DNA of 64,000 nucleotides, taken from positions 4,402,001-4,466,000 of the forward strand of contig JAPFFF010000009.1 of NCBI GenBank assembly GCA_039105265.1. The letters are read 5' to 3'. Position numbers and translations under genes: made by a program. The notes below the pieces were generated by a model. It was not told the origin of the DNA, ran no database searches, and worked only from the letters and a program-made list of their open reading frames with translations. The DNA is from Tritrichomonas musculus (lineage: Eukaryota; Parabasalia; Tritrichomonadida; Tritrichomonadidae). Positions within the stretch are counted from its first letter, which is position 1. Every line of letters begins with the position of its first letter. Below are positions 1 through 11,297 of this stretch, piece after piece.

Positions 1-3000
1 GAAAATCTTACAAATCTTGATACTCCAATTCATCTTGTTGGAATGAAAAAAGAGCTTGTTAAGATTAAAAAAATAGCAGCATTTAAATACATTTTAATAG
101 ACTCAATAACTATCAAAGTTGATGAAATAGCAATTGAAGATGCCAATCAATTTCCTTTTAGGGTGGTTAATGGAGGACGAATTTTAATCCAAAACTCGCT
201 TAATATTTCATCAAAATCGACTGATAAAGTTTTTATTCCTAAAATTATAAATCTTGCTAATACAATCAATCTCGCTAACGCACATTATATTGTCAATTCA
301 ACTACTTCAAATTCCAATTCATATAATCTACAGAATGCAACTCTTTCTTTTGAAGGTGATGCATTTTTTGCAAATTCCATATCTGGAGATTCAGACTCAA
401 TAATAGATTTACAAAACGCTTATTCATTAACAGTTGAAGATATCACAGGAAATTTAACAATCATATGCGGCAACAGTGTAAAAACCAACTTATACGTTTC
501 AAAATCTTCATTTTTTTCTCAATTAATTGTTTATAACAATACAGACTTTTTTGCACTAAATTGTACCATAGGAAAAGTTACTGTTTCTCCAACAATTCAA
601 GAATCATCAATTATATCTTTTAATCTTTATGATTCATATGTTTTTATTGAACAAGCAAACCTCTCAAATTGTCAAATTACTTCAATAAATTCCGAACTCA
701 AAAGCTCTGATTTTAATTTAAGAAATTTCATTTTTGAAAATCACCAAAAAATAATTGAAAGTCCTAACATAATAATTAATAACATTTTTTACCAAGGTGA
801 CGTCAATTTTGACGGTGAATTCATTCTTTTGCTGACTGGAGAACTGAATGAAAACTCATTAAAAATTTTATCAGATAATGAGCCAAAAATTTGGTTCTCA
901 GGTCAAATTTTTGTATTAATTGACTCAGAAAACATCGATCCAAACAAATTCCAATTTAATCTGGCCAATTTGGTCATTTTACAGAGCCAAGAAACGAATC
1001 TAAATTTGTGTAATTTGAATAGTTTTTCTCTTATCAACTTTTTGAATGCTCAGAAAAAATATACAATTCAAATTGACACTGAAAACGAGTCACTTCGTTC
1101 CCAATTGCCAATTCTTTATGCTGCGATGATTGGGCAGCATGAATCCGTTGATCTGAAATTTGAAAACAACACCTCAAATATTGACCTTTTACTCAATTTT
1201 TCAGAGGCCACTCAATTTTCAATGAATGTTAATTCATTGATTCAAACAAATGTTGAAATGTCCATTATAAATGCCAATTCAATTCAAATAAGCAATTTGA
1301 ATAACGTATATGAAGTGAATTTCTACGTAACAGAAACGGCTGGAAGTATCACTTTTGACTCAATTAGCAAGGACATTGAAAACATGAGTGACACTTTTTA
1401 CTTGTCTTACAATTTAGCCTCAACAGGCTCAAATGGACCATCTATTCAAAAAGTTGTAAATTTCAGTACTTTATTAATTCATGATGTGAACGTTTATCCA
1501 ACTTTTTCACAGGGCCAACAAGGCTATTCAATTGAATTGAAAAATTGTGTTGATGTTCAAATTGATTCAGGAACCGTCAATCTTATCAAAGCAGCAGAAA
1601 ATTCAAGCATTGCTCTTGCTGATGCTGCGGCTATTTTCATTGACACACTTTTTTCTGAGTGTAACATCACTTCACAATCCAGTATTACATTTAAAGGGAC
1701 TGAAGGAATTGACTCAAAGGAATATTCGCATCTGAATTTTTTGACGTGTTCTGAATTTTCAGTCGATAGTTATCGTCTATTGTTCATTGACAGAATCATC
1801 GACAACAACGAATGCAAAATCACGTGCACAAACGGCCACGTTCATTTTTCTGCCTATGAAAACAATTTGAATTGCAAATTGGTGAACGACATGTCGTACA
1901 TATACATCAATGAAGACAAGCTTTCAAATTACTCCGTCACAGGAGATGAAGGAAACTTGATTCTGAAGAACCTTGCTGTTATCAATGACGAAGCATTGAA
2001 AATCTCGGATTTTAAAGGCAGTCTCTTCATCTACAGGTCGAAGAACATCAGCATCTCAGATGAAAAGATCAACACACTTGCCAACTTCTTACTTCTAAGT
2101 AGTGAGTACACACTAAACAGCTCTCTTTTGATTGACAAAGTATCGTTTTATAATTCAATAGTCAATGTTAATGAAACAGACATTGAATTGAAGGATCTTG
2201 TTCTTTTCAATTCAGTCATTCAATCGAGTCTTGAAGTCAACCTCTCAGATGATCATCAGCCTTTTGGAACACTGAACATTAAGAACCTATTTTTTAATGG
2301 TGAAATTATTTCCTATAATTTGAATTTGTGCGTTAAGAATTCAGTCAATAAAATGTCGAATTTTTATCAAGAATACAAAATTCATGAAATAATGCTTTAT
2401 GATGATTTTCGTCAAGTTCAGCAGTCACGAATAACAATGAATCCTTCTGATAGAACAACAATCACTTTTGGCAACATGGAAAATAAAGAAGAAGGAATCA
2501 TTTTCGGTAACAATAGTGAATACGGCCTCTTTAGTTTTTATGGGAATTCAATAATAACGGACGAAACCGTCAATTTCTTAAATTTTGAATACTTCTTTTC
2601 AAATTTGAAATTTACTGATGATAAGAACTTCACTGGCAACATTAAATCGTCAGAGTTTCCTAAAATATCATTTGAAAATGGCCAAACAAATGTGACTTGT
2701 CCAACTACTCAAAAAGTTATCGTTGTTAATGAAAAATTAATTGATAACTTAACCGTTTTTGAAGTTGCTTGTACATCGAGCTATAGTTATGTTTCTGATT
2801 TTGATTTGTCTTTAAAGAATTGTACTGTTGACAATGAAAGCTCTAATTCATTAACTTGCTCAACTGAAAATGAGAACGAAATTGTGTCAACTTCTTCAAA
2901 AGTTGTCGTTTCAAACGTCGTTTTCGAAAAGGATGACATTTTCACATGCAATTTCGACTCAATTAAAATGATAATAAATAATTTTAATGACGTTAAAATG

Positions 3001-6000
3001 GATGTGAATATTCATGACAATTGTGAAGTTACTTTTTATGATAAAAGTCAAGGGAAATTGAATGATTTACTAATCAAAAATAACTCTCAATTTAGTGTCT
3101 ATCGAAATATTCTTGATAATTCATCATTGACCATGTATAACCGTTCAACATTGACCATTCTTGACACAATTGATGAATATTATAAAAAACCGTCAACTAA
3201 TTCAAGCACAACCGGCTATCTTCATCAGATTTTAATGACTGATTCTTCATTGAAATCAGATTACAGATTCAATTTGAGCACTTGTTCTTTCTCGTCTTCA
3301 TCATCTTCATTTTTGAACAGTGAAATCTACATCCAAAAGTTGAAAGACTTTACCAGTAAAGCAGAAGATGATGATGAAAATGAAGAAGCTTTTGGCTTAT
3401 TTGACCAAACGTTGTCTTTAACTAACTCTAATATTAGCATTAATCAAAGCGTTGAAACCGTCAAATTCACTGACTTTCAATACAATGGAAACAACAGCAA
3501 AATTGTCATTAATGGGAACGCAACATTCATTGGAAAACTACTTGCTAACGGTGTCATAAATTGTCCAAATGTTAAAACAGTGATCGATCTTTCACAGGTC
3601 GATACAGACAAGCATGTTTTCTTATATGACTTTCAAATAAATTGTATTGTAAACTTCTCAAAAAGTGAATTTTCTGAAAGAATCCATTTTGGTGGTCGTA
3701 ACTCTACATTCGGAAAGAATGCTTTGTTCGTGCCGCCAGATTTGGATGTCTTTGTTGAAGGCAAAGTTGACATGCACAACTTCAATTCTGTGAAAACCGT
3801 CACTTACTTGTCAAATTACAAAGACAGTCTGGACGATGTTTTGGTGAACGCTGAGTATGGAAGAGCAACGATAACTTTTTCTGAATACGAAGAACATGAG
3901 ATCAATTTCAATATAAGTGGCCAGGCAAATTTGACTTTTTTGGACGATAATATTACATTCACAAAAAGTTTCCAGACATTCAATGATTCTGCCATTTTCT
4001 TCGTGAATTGTTTGGTGTTCTTGCAGGGCGCTACATTTAGCGGTTACCATGAAATTGACAACTCTTTTGGAGACGCAAAATCTGACAGCATTCACCTCAT
4101 GTATACAAATGAGTCATTCGTGTTCAACGAGTTTTCGTGCCACGGAAAAACGCTCATCACGGTTGAGTCAGGCAACATAACAATCAAGGACACGCACACT
4201 GACAACGAGTCTGCGCTAATCGACTCAATTCAAGCAAATCTCCTTGAAATAAAAAACATGTTCAACACAAACTCAATCGAACAAAGTCAAGTCAATTTTT
4301 TCAATGCTGAAAATTGGCAAGACAAATATTTAAATAATAACGATTTAATTTTGAATGACGACCGTTTAAATTTCAATAATCTGAAATTGAATGACGACCG
4401 TTTAAATCTTGATGGTGAAAGTGATTTTGAATGGGAAAACGTTAGATTGGTTTCTACAGGATTTTTCAAGGTTGGCTTGTTTCCTCACCGAGTCATCAAC
4501 TTCCACCACAACGACATCACGCTGAACGACAGCGTTGTTGAGCTATTTGGCGGATACATCAAAGACGTCTCAACGTTGACCTCCAAAAATAGCGAGTTCA
4601 GCATCAAGGACGACTACATTGAAGCGCAAACATGCAGCTTTCTGAATCCCGTTTTCAAAGGCTACATGTCATCACTTGGCTGTCAAAAAATGAACTGCGA
4701 GAGTCCACAATTCCGAGGCTACACAGAGCTCTACTATCCACGTCAGATTGACATGAAGAACGCCACAGTGAATCTTTCGCTGCCAAACAGCTACCCGCTT
4801 TTCAATGTGCACAACGATGCCGATGACTACAAGCTAATCAATTCGGTGCCTGACCCTGTTTTCGATCTCACCATTCAAGTTGAATTGCGCATTGAATCGA
4901 GCGGTGAAAGTTACGAGACAGCCAAGCTCTTCATGTTTGATGTCATGCCGAACAGCATCCCTTTCATCAGCACCACACAAATGCGAGGTGAAGAGACCGA
5001 ATATCATTTCAATTCTGAAACGATAGACAACAGAATCATCACATTCAAAAGTTTAAATTGCCAAAATAAAGCACAATTTATTAACGGCCAATGTGTCGGT
5101 TGTCAAAACGGTTATTACTCATATGAGGACAAATGTGTAGAAGCGCCGATAGGGAAGTTTATTAACCAATCAATGACAATTGACAGGGATTGCGCAATCG
5201 GCTTCTACAATGATAATGTTGGTCAATCAAGATGTGCTCAATGTCCTGCGCACATGACAACCTTGAACGAAGGCTCGACGAGCAAGGACGACTGCGTTTG
5301 CGATGTCGGTTACATGTATGACGGCTCATACAATGACGACAATGAAAAGTGCGTCGAATGTCCAGAAGGACTTGCATGCACAATGCCAAACATAACGGTG
5401 AACACTGTCAAGATCCAAGAAGGCTATTATTACTATAACCGTGAATTTGACACCAACGACGATAAAAATGAATTCAATATAAGTGATGATGATTTGACAC
5501 ATCATTTGAATTCATCATATATTTATCAATGCCTCTCAAAAAGTGTCTGTATATCTCAAATTCAGTCATCTGAAAGATTGACTCATTGCATGGACGGTTA
5601 TGGCGGTTTCATGTGCTCAAAATGTATGAAAAAGTTCTTTCATAAATCAATCGGAATTTGTACTAAATGCAACAAGTTTCCTATCGTTGCTCTCTTCTTA
5701 GGAATAATCATCCACGCCTTTCTTGTTTTTTATTGCTTCTTTTACGAGGATCGTTACTGCATCGTTCTTTACTTGTTCATGACATTCACGCAGTATTATT
5801 CGATCATTTACGGAATTAATATAAATTGGCCTGTAATATTCACCTATGCCAATACAATCTTCGAAAGCATCAATTTAGACTTTCGTCGATTCTTTGATTG
5901 TGAAACAAATGATGAAGTTTGGAGTCAAGGATTCGTTTTCCTAATCATCAATTCAATTTACACTTTCTTCTTCATTTTCTTCCTTGTCATTGGCATCAAG

Positions 6001-7665
6001 CATATATCCGAAACTTCTGAATCTAATAATTATTATTCGCATCCAATTGATCAACTCAGTGATAATGATTCGCATCCAATTGATCAACATATTGAAGGTG
6101 CACTCAAATTAAACAAAAACAGCGATTTGTACGAATTAGACGAAATAATAAACAACAACAAAAATGATGATGATAAAAAAAGTGACAAATTATTATTGGC
6201 TCGGAAATATTCGACGAAAGTCCTACAAATTTTAGTGATTTATTATTTCATGACATTTCTGACGCAATTTCGGTGGTTATTAAGTGTGATGGCCAGCAAG
6301 AATGGCCATTTAATTGTATATCCGCACATTCTCACTTCATCGAGTGATTACAAAGTCCATATTTTAATAATATTATTGAATTCGATCTTCTTTTTTGGTT
6401 TTTTGCTAATTTACATTGGGTTCTTTATTTATGCAACTTCTTTTCGTCCAATGACATTCATGCTTTTGATCTTCAAGTACATCCTGTTTAAAGTCAAATA
6501 TTGCTTCTTCTTTTTGCCTTTTGTTTTCTTGATTAAGTCCATTGTGATGTGCTTCTTGGTTGTTTATTTGAATTCAGATTGGTACATTAACGTTTACTTC
6601 CTCTTAATAATGATCGTTTATCTCCAGTTCTTCTTGGACGCTCGACCTTTCAAAGGAAAAGAGTTGAGACTACTCGAGCTATTAAATATCGGTTTCGAAA
6701 TGTTCATCTCGGCAATCAGTATTATGGCTCAACAAGACAATAGTGGCTTCGTAATTGTATCCTCAGTGTTGGTTGCCTGCTTTTTGATCGGTTTGGTCGT
6801 TTTTTATATCGTTCAAACATACAAGTATAGAAAAAGTTGGCCTTTGATCGAAAAAAAGGAAAAAGAATACAGCAATTTGGACGATACTTGCACAAACAAC
6901 CAGAACGAAGTCTTGATTAAGTTTGGAAACCAATTCAACATGTTTTTCTTTGACGATAAAAAATTCAATATAGATTTGATCGTCAGATGGTGGTCCACTC
7001 GTTCAACTCTTGCTGATGTTAAATTTGTGGAGAGATTCCCTAGTAAATCAGATAAATTTGGCAATGATTTTAGTAAAAATTTTGATGATATGAAGAATGA
7101 TATGAAAAAGATATTTAGCAAATATCGGGAACTTTTTAAGAGTTTTTACAAATCTCGTGATGCACAATCTAAAGATAATATTGATAAATTGTTGAATAAA
7201 TTATATAATGACAATAATAACAACAGCAATAATAATAATAACAATAATAACAGCAATAATAATAATAACAATAATAACAGCAATAACAATAATAACAATA
7301 ACAACAGCAATAATAATAATAACAATAATAACAGCAAAAACAATAATAACAATAACAACAGCAATAATAATAATAACAATAACAACAGCAATAATAATAA
7401 TAACAATAACAACAGCAATAATAACAATAACAATAACAACAGCAATAATAATAATAACAGCAATGATAGTATAAACAACAATGATAATAATAGCAATAGA
7501 AATAGCAATAGCAATAACAATGATAGTATCAATGCAAATGATCAATTGAATGATGTTCAAAATGAAGAAGATCCATATAAAAATAAATCAAGTTCTAAGC
7601 CAATAAATAGGTCAATGTATAATCATGTTAAACAATCCGAAGGTGAAGACACATCCTATGAATAG
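1..7665 (+). CDS. Giant Asn-rich surface protein, multi-TM (5' end outside window)
   Basis: The frame is open from base 1 (first ATG at 43), so the true start lies to the left and 2,554 residues are visible. About 1,680 residues are a long extracellular-looking, Asn/Ser/Phe-rich region of repeating beta-strand-like segments, similar in texture to the polymorphic-membrane-protein-like surface proteins of trichomonads. A Cys-rich EGF/GCC2-GCC3-like region follows (about 5,050-5,660; CQNGYYS, CAQCPAHMTT, CVECPEGLAC, CSKCMKKFF). Then come eight or nine hydrophobic segments (about 5,680-6,830), and a cytoplasmic tail with a poly-Asn tract ending in ...GEDTSYE. The layout suggests a surface receptor or adhesin-like protein anchored by a polytopic domain. 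The Cys-rich plus polytopic C-terminus recurs in protist surface proteins; the ligand is unknown. A 21-bp segment encoding LNDDRLN is repeated 36 bp apart at 4,351 and 4,387. Confidence 0.85.
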   Translation, partial: ENLTNLDTPIHLVGMKKELVKIKKIAAFKYILIDSITIKVDEIAIEDANQFPFRVVNGGRILIQNSLNISSKSTDKVFIPKIINLANTINLANAHYIVNSTTSNSNSYNLQNATLSFEGDAFFANSISGDSDSIIDLQNAYSLTVEDITGNLTIICGNSVKTNLYVSKSSFFSQLIVYNNTDFFALNCTIGKVTVSPTIQESSIISFNLYDSYVFIEQANLSNCQITSINSELKSSDFNLRNFIFENHQKIIESPNIIINNIFYQGDVNFDGEFILLLTGELNENSLKILSDNEPKIWFSGQIFVLIDSENIDPNKFQFNLANLVILQSQETNLNLCNLNSFSLINFLNAQKKYTIQIDTENESLRSQLPILYAAMIGQHESVDLKFENNTSNIDLLLNFSEATQFSMNVNSLIQTNVEMSIINANSIQISNLNNVYEVNFYVTETAGSITFDSISKDIENMSDTFYLSYNLASTGSNGPSIQKVVNFSTLLIHDVNVYPTFSQGQQGYSIELKNCVDVQIDSGTVNLIKAAENSSIALADAAAIFIDTLFSECNITSQSSITFKGTEGIDSKEYSHLNFLTCSEFSVDSYRLLFIDRIIDNNECKITCTNGHVHFSAYENNLNCKLVNDMSYIYINEDKLSNYSVTGDEGNLILKNLAVINDEALKISDFKGSLFIYRSKNISISDEKINTLANFLLLSSEYTLNSSLLIDKVSFYNSIVNVNETDIELKDLVLFNSVIQSSLEVNLSDDHQPFGTLNIKNLFFNGEIISYNLNLCVKNSVNKMSNFYQEYKIHEIMLYDDFRQVQQSRITMNPSDRTTITFGNMENKEEGIIFGNNSEYGLFSFYGNSIITDETVNFLNFEYFFSNLKFTDDKNFTGNIKSSEFPKISFENGQTNVTCPTTQKVIVVNEKLIDNLTVFEVACTSSYSYVSDFDLSLKNCTVDNESSNSLTCSTENENEIVSTSSKVVVSNVVFEKDDIFTCNFDSIKMIINNFNDVKMDVNIHDNCEVTFYDKSQGKLNDLLIKNNSQFSVYRNILDNSSLTMYNRSTLTILDTIDEYYKKPSTNSSTTGYLHQILMTDSSLKSDYRFNLSTCSFSSSSSSFLNSEIYIQKLKDFTSKAEDDDENEEAFGLFDQTLSLTNSNISINQSVETVKFTDFQYNGNNSKIVINGNATFIGKLLANGVINCPNVKTVIDLSQVDTDKHVFLYDFQINCIVNFSKSEFSERIHFGGRNSTFGKNALFVPPDLDVFVEGKVDMHNFNSVKTVTYLSNYKDSLDDVLVNAEYGRATITFSEYEEHEINFNISGQANLTFLDDNITFTKSFQTFNDSAIFFVNCLVFLQGATFSGYHEIDNSFGDAKSDSIHLMYTNESFVFNEFSCHGKTLITVESGNITIKDTHTDNESALIDSIQANLLEIKNMFNTNSIEQSQVNFFNAENWQDKYLNNNDLILNDDRLNFNNLKLNDDRLNLDGESDFEWENVRLVSTGFFKVGLFPHRVINFHHNDITLNDSVVELFGGYIKDVSTLTSKNSEFSIKDDYIEAQTCSFLNPVFKGYMSSLGCQKMNCESPQFRGYTELYYPRQIDMKNATVNLSLPNSYPLFNVHNDADDYKLINSVPDPVFDLTIQVELRIESSGESYETAKLFMFDVMPNSIPFISTTQMRGEETEYHFNSETIDNRIITFKSLNCQNKAQFINGQCVGCQNGYYSYEDKCVEAPIGKFINQSMTIDRDCAIGFYNDNVGQSRCAQCPAHMTTLNEGSTSKDDCVCDVGYMYDGSYNDDNEKCVECPEGLACTMPNITVNTVKIQEGYYYYNREFDTNDDKNEFNISDDDLTHHLNSSYIYQCLSKSVCISQIQSSERLTHCMDGYGGFMCSKCMKKFFHKSIGICTKCNKFPIVALFLGIIIHAFLVFYCFFYEDRYCIVLYLFMTFTQYYSIIYGININWPVIFTYANTIFESINLDFRRFFDCETNDEVWSQGFVFLIINSIYTFFFIFFLVIGIKHISETSESNNYYSHPIDQLSDNDSHPIDQHIEGALKLNKNSDLYELDEIINNNKNDDDKKSDKLLLARKYSTKVLQILVIYYFMTFLTQFRWLLSVMASKNGHLIVYPHILTSSSDYKVHILIILLNSIFFFGFLLIYIGFFIYATSFRPMTFMLLIFKYILFKVKYCFFFLPFVFLIKSIVMCFLVVYLNSDWYINVYFLLIMIVYLQFFLDARPFKGKELRLLELLNIGFEMFISAISIMAQQDNSGFVIVSSVLVACFLIGLVVFYIVQTYKYRKSWPLIEKKEKEYSNLDDTCTNNQNEVLIKFGNQFNMFFFDDKKFNIDLIVRWWSTRSTLADVKFVERFPSKSDKFGNDFSKNFDDMKNDMKKIFSKYRELFKSFYKSRDAQSKDNIDKLLNKLYNDNNNNSNNNNNNNNSNNNNNNNNSNNNNNNNNSNNNNNNNNSKNNNNNNNSNNNNNNNNSNNNNNNNNSNNNNNNNNSNNNNNSNDSINNNDNNSNRNSNSNNNDSINANDQLNDVQNEEDPYKNKSSSKPINRSMYNHVKQSEGEDTSYE
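7209..7475 (+). repeat. 27-bp in-frame microsatellite coding for (N8S)n
   Basis: About nine imperfect 27-bp units of AAT/AAC codons closed by AGC encode eight Asn plus one Ser, inside the cytoplasmic tail of the giant surface protein. The alternation AAT/AAC and the fixed AGC spacing show duplication of a 27-bp unit rather than simple triplet slippage. Long open frames on the other strand here (poly-Leu, poly-Ile) are by-products of the repeat. Confidence 0.9.
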
Positions 7666-8708
7666 TTTATTTATTGTAATACTTGTTTATATATAAATAA
7701 TTTTTTAAAAAAAAAAAAAAATGCTTGCTTTAAGAAATATAAGTATATTAATTATAGTCAAAAAATTCAATGGAATTATATATTCCCGTAATGCTAGCAT
7801 AAAACTTTATTAGATAATAAAATGAAAAAGGTTAAGAAAAAGAAGTTAACTAAAATATATGCTCTTTCATAAGATATATACGTTAAATTCCTTCTTAAAA
7901 TAAATGTAAATTATTTAAAATTGAATTAACTCATAGAATATATTATTCAAAACAGCATATTTCGGAAAAAGTTTTGGTGAAAATTAACAATATTTGACCT
8001 CAACGATTAAATCTTATTGATTTGTGATTTCTATCTGTTTTTTTTTTTTTTTAAACGATAAATTTTCATGAAATTGATTTTATATAATTATATTAAATAT
8101 ATATCGGCATAAATTTTTTAATTTAATTTATTTTTAGAGATGATATTTATATATATTTTATTTGTGAAATCTCATTGAATTTAATCTATTATATTTGAAA
8201 GGAGAACCTCTAAAAATTTGAACCTCAAAATAAAGAGAGAGACTATTAAAAACTATTATTTAATTAAGCTATTAAGAATATATAACAAATATAATAAAAT
8301 ACTGCAGTGAAATAGGAATTTTATTAAGATAAATAAAAAAATAAATTATATAATTGGATAATAATGTATCGAACTTTTTGATATGCCTGAACCCTTTTTG
8401 TAAAACAATAGATTTTAATTATTTTTTTATATCATTTTAAAAAGAAATTAGCAACTATTATTTCTTTTAAAAACCGATTTCAATCACAGATTTTCATTTT
8501 GAAAGTATAATTTCACTTTTTGAATTTGATTACCTTCTTCATAATTATTTTTATTTGATTTATAAAATACTTTTGATTCCATATTCTTATTTTTCTTATT
8601 AAAATAAAGCAAATTATCTTAAGTATTTTTTGAATATCTTTTGAAATTTGTGATGTATAATTTTGAAAAAGTTCATCTTAAAAAGTTATAAATAATTTAT
8701 CTATTTAT
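7666..8708. other. AT-rich intergenic region
   Basis: About 1 kb of AT-rich sequence with A and T homopolymers (poly-A near 7,708-7,722, poly-T near 8,038-8,052). I see no coding potential, structured RNA or element ends. It holds the 3' flank of the giant surface gene and the promoter side of the 7-TM gene. Confidence 0.6.
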
Positions 8709-9689
8709 ATGAATTTTAATGTTGCTCTCGAATACGCATGTGATAATTTCAACTTTCGCCCATGTAGGATAGATGATATTATTGAAAACAACGGATGCCC
8801 ATCAAATCAAATTATCATTAAAAACACATTTGTTTTTTATGATTTATTTTTTTTTATATTGGCTGTTATTATTGCAATAATGTTTTTCGTGCTAATTCCT
8901 TTTATGAAATCATATGAAGTTGTTTATGTTAATCAAAGAAAACCTCGAGGTAATTGGTATTGGAAAGCACATGTACTGTTATGCGGCTTTTATGTTTTAG
9001 TTTGGGCGATATCTGTCTCCATCACATCAGAATTTAATAAAGTTCAAAAAGTTTTTATTGTCCTTAAAGGAGTCTTTCAAAATATGGCTCAAGGTCTTTT
9101 ATTTATCATTACAATTATTGATATGCAAATAATTCCACAGCGTTGGATGAGATCTTGTGTTTGGCACGTTTTTGCATCTCTAATCGTAATACTTATTGGC
9201 GTTTTATGGTTCACTCAGCTCAGCAATGCAACTTCTTCAGGATTAATTATGATGGGTATTGTAGTTCCAATAGGGTGCTCGCTTTTTCATTTATTTGGAA
9301 TGATACCTGTTATTATATATAGGAAAGTTAAAATCTGCATTGTTTTTCTAATATTTATGACAATATGCAATGTTGGGCATCAAATAATTGATATTTGCGT
9401 TCAAGGGCCACTTTGTGGGGCTACAAAAGGATATTTTACAGGAACATCACTTGCTGTCATTATTTTCGCTTTTTATCGTGTTTTCCTTCAATTATTTTTC
9501 CAAAAATTTAAAGAATCTGAAAAGCTCGATGGCTTAACTGAGAAAAAGAGGTTGGATGCAGAAGATTCTGGTGATATACCTTACCCAATTGAAATAGAAG
9601 ACTACTCTTATACATACACATATACAGATACTTCAGAAGAAACAGCTGACAGTTTATCTATTGAAACATCTGATGAAACTGAGTCTTAA
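8709..9689 (+). CDS. Seven-transmembrane protein with acidic tail, unknown
   Basis: A 326-residue protein. Seven hydrophobic segments are visible at about residues 41-66, 86-106, 122-142, 154-169, 179-206, 209-232 and 241-266. The Cys-containing N-terminus of about 40 residues has no clear signal peptide. The C-terminal tail of about 60 residues is Asp/Glu/Ser/Thr-rich with a YTYTYTDTSEE stretch. The topology resembles a GPCR-like or Lung_7-TM-type receptor, but I recognise no family motif, so no function is assigned. ATG at 8,709 is the first in frame and follows an AT-rich leader. Confidence 0.7.
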   Translation: MNFNVALEYACDNFNFRPCRIDDIIENNGCPSNQIIIKNTFVFYDLFFFILAVIIAIMFFVLIPFMKSYEVVYVNQRKPRGNWYWKAHVLLCGFYVLVWAISVSITSEFNKVQKVFIVLKGVFQNMAQGLLFIITIIDMQIIPQRWMRSCVWHVFASLIVILIGVLWFTQLSNATSSGLIMMGIVVPIGCSLFHLFGMIPVIIYRKVKICIVFLIFMTICNVGHQIIDICVQGPLCGATKGYFTGTSLAVIIFAFYRVFLQLFFQKFKESEKLDGLTEKKRLDAEDSGDIPYPIEIEDYSYTYTYTDTSEETADSLSIETSDETES

Positions 9690-9863
9690 CCATTTGATTT
9701 GTAATATTTTTTTCTATTTAATAAACAATTTAGTTCTTTTATCTTAATGATTTTCACTATATATAAAAAAAAAAATGTTTTAAAAAATTCGGAAATTCGT
9801 TGGATAACTTTTAGATGATGGGAACCTGCCGGAAACGACCGTTTATTCATTGAACATTTTACA

Positions 9864-11297
9864 ATGATTATCCAAAAAAGACTGGAAAGCAATTTTTCAG
9901 AATATAGAAAAAAAGGTTCTTTTATTGATTGTAAAATTTCGTTTGAAGACCACGAGATATCTGCGCACAGAATCATTTTATCTAAATTTTCAAAATTCTT
10001 TTTGAACTTATTTGTCAATAGTGAGGAAAAATTCTACACTTTTAAGCCTAATTATAATCCTCAAAATATGCTCGAAAAAGTTATCGACTTCTTTTATGAA
10101 AACACAATCGACAAAAAAATATTAGAAACTAATTTAATTGCATTTCTTGCAATTTCTCGCTATTACCAAATAGGTATCCTAGAAGAACTTGTTACGGATC
10201 TTCTTCCTGAGCGTATTAACAGAGATACAGCTCTTGGTTTTTGCCAGAAATGTGTCGAATTTAAAATTCAAGATCAGGCCAAATATTTTACTCCAATAAT
10301 TGCCGAAAATTGGAAATTTTATAGACGAGATAAAATTTTTAAGAATGTTGATCCATATGTTTTATCATTAATTTTATTAGATAAGCACATGGATGATGTC
10401 AATCAAAAAGCAAAAATTCAGATAATAGATGAATTTTACGAAAGTTATGATAGACCGATTACTGATTCTGAGAGAGAAAAGCTCACCAACGTTATTGACT
10501 GGACAATTGATAATTCATATCAGTATTTAACCCGATATGACTTTAAGTGTGAATGGATCGATCCACGTACAATAAGACCATTACTTAAAAGAATAAACAA
10601 GGTGAGGAGGCCATCATACTTAAAACTACGCGATAAATTAGAAAATACTAATATCGAGAATAGTGGTGAATCATCTAAATTGTTTTTACTTACTCAAATG
10701 ATCAATATCAAGCAAGCTAACCCAGAATCAGAAGATGGTACGCTTATTGTTCCAGTTGTTAATTATTTATCAACATATGGTGATTTAATGGAAGGTTATG
10801 ATGCAGTATCAACTGGCGCTATATCTGTTAGTTCATCACCTCCAATGAGTAAAGATATCAAAGTTAATTATGCTTTAGGTGTAGATCCCGAACAGCCTTT
10901 TATATCAGTTGGAAAACCAACCCTTCAACCATTTTTCGAATTAAACTTTGGGCCAAAATCAAAATTACTTGTAAACGAATTTCAGATCAAATGCTCTAGC
11001 AAAGAAAAGATAGATTCAAAACTCAAGAAGATGAATAAAACGCCTTCCAAAAAGCTCGAAGATATTGGCCAAATATGTCCAAATCCAACAAAAGTCAGAA
11101 TAACTGGATGCCAATCTTATCCAAATGAATCAGTTATATTACTATATGAAGGAGACTTTTCAGAAAGTATTATTTTAGAAAGAGATGTATGCGGCCCTCT
11201 CTCACGAATCAGATTTGCTCTTACAGATGACAATGTAGCTGGTTATAACATTCTAAGAATCTTTGGAATAGAAGTTTTTGGGGAATTTGCTCTATGA
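9864..11297 (+). CDS. BTB/POZ-like protein with discoidin-like C-terminal domain
   Basis: A 477-residue soluble protein. Residues about 17-75 read like a BTB/POZ core (SFIDCKISFEDHEISAHRII, LSKFSKFF). A BACK-like helical region follows (to about 250), and the C-terminal 200 residues look like a galactose-binding/discoidin-like beta-sandwich (ending ...NVAGYNILRIFGIEVFGEF). This domain pair is a very large lineage-specific family in trichomonads; BTB domains elsewhere dimerise and recruit Cullin-3. Function here is inferred from fold only. A TCATTG initiator-like element lies about 18 bp before the ATG. Confidence 0.75.
   Translation: MIIQKRLESNFSEYRKKGSFIDCKISFEDHEISAHRIILSKFSKFFLNLFVNSEEKFYTFKPNYNPQNMLEKVIDFFYENTIDKKILETNLIAFLAISRYYQIGILEELVTDLLPERINRDTALGFCQKCVEFKIQDQAKYFTPIIAENWKFYRRDKIFKNVDPYVLSLILLDKHMDDVNQKAKIQIIDEFYESYDRPITDSEREKLTNVIDWTIDNSYQYLTRYDFKCEWIDPRTIRPLLKRINKVRRPSYLKLRDKLENTNIENSGESSKLFLLTQMINIKQANPESEDGTLIVPVVNYLSTYGDLMEGYDAVSTGAISVSSSPPMSKDIKVNYALGVDPEQPFISVGKPTLQPFFELNFGPKSKLLVNEFQIKCSSKEKIDSKLKKMNKTPSKKLEDIGQICPNPTKVRITGCQSYPNESVILLYEGDFSESIILERDVCGPLSRIRFALTDDNVAGYNILRIFGIEVFGEFAL

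Noticed and set aside
7146-7560. Minus-strand frames coding poly-Leu and poly-Ile
   Set aside because: They are the reverse of the AAT/AAC/AGC repeat inside the surface-protein gene; no start context or composition other than the repeat.
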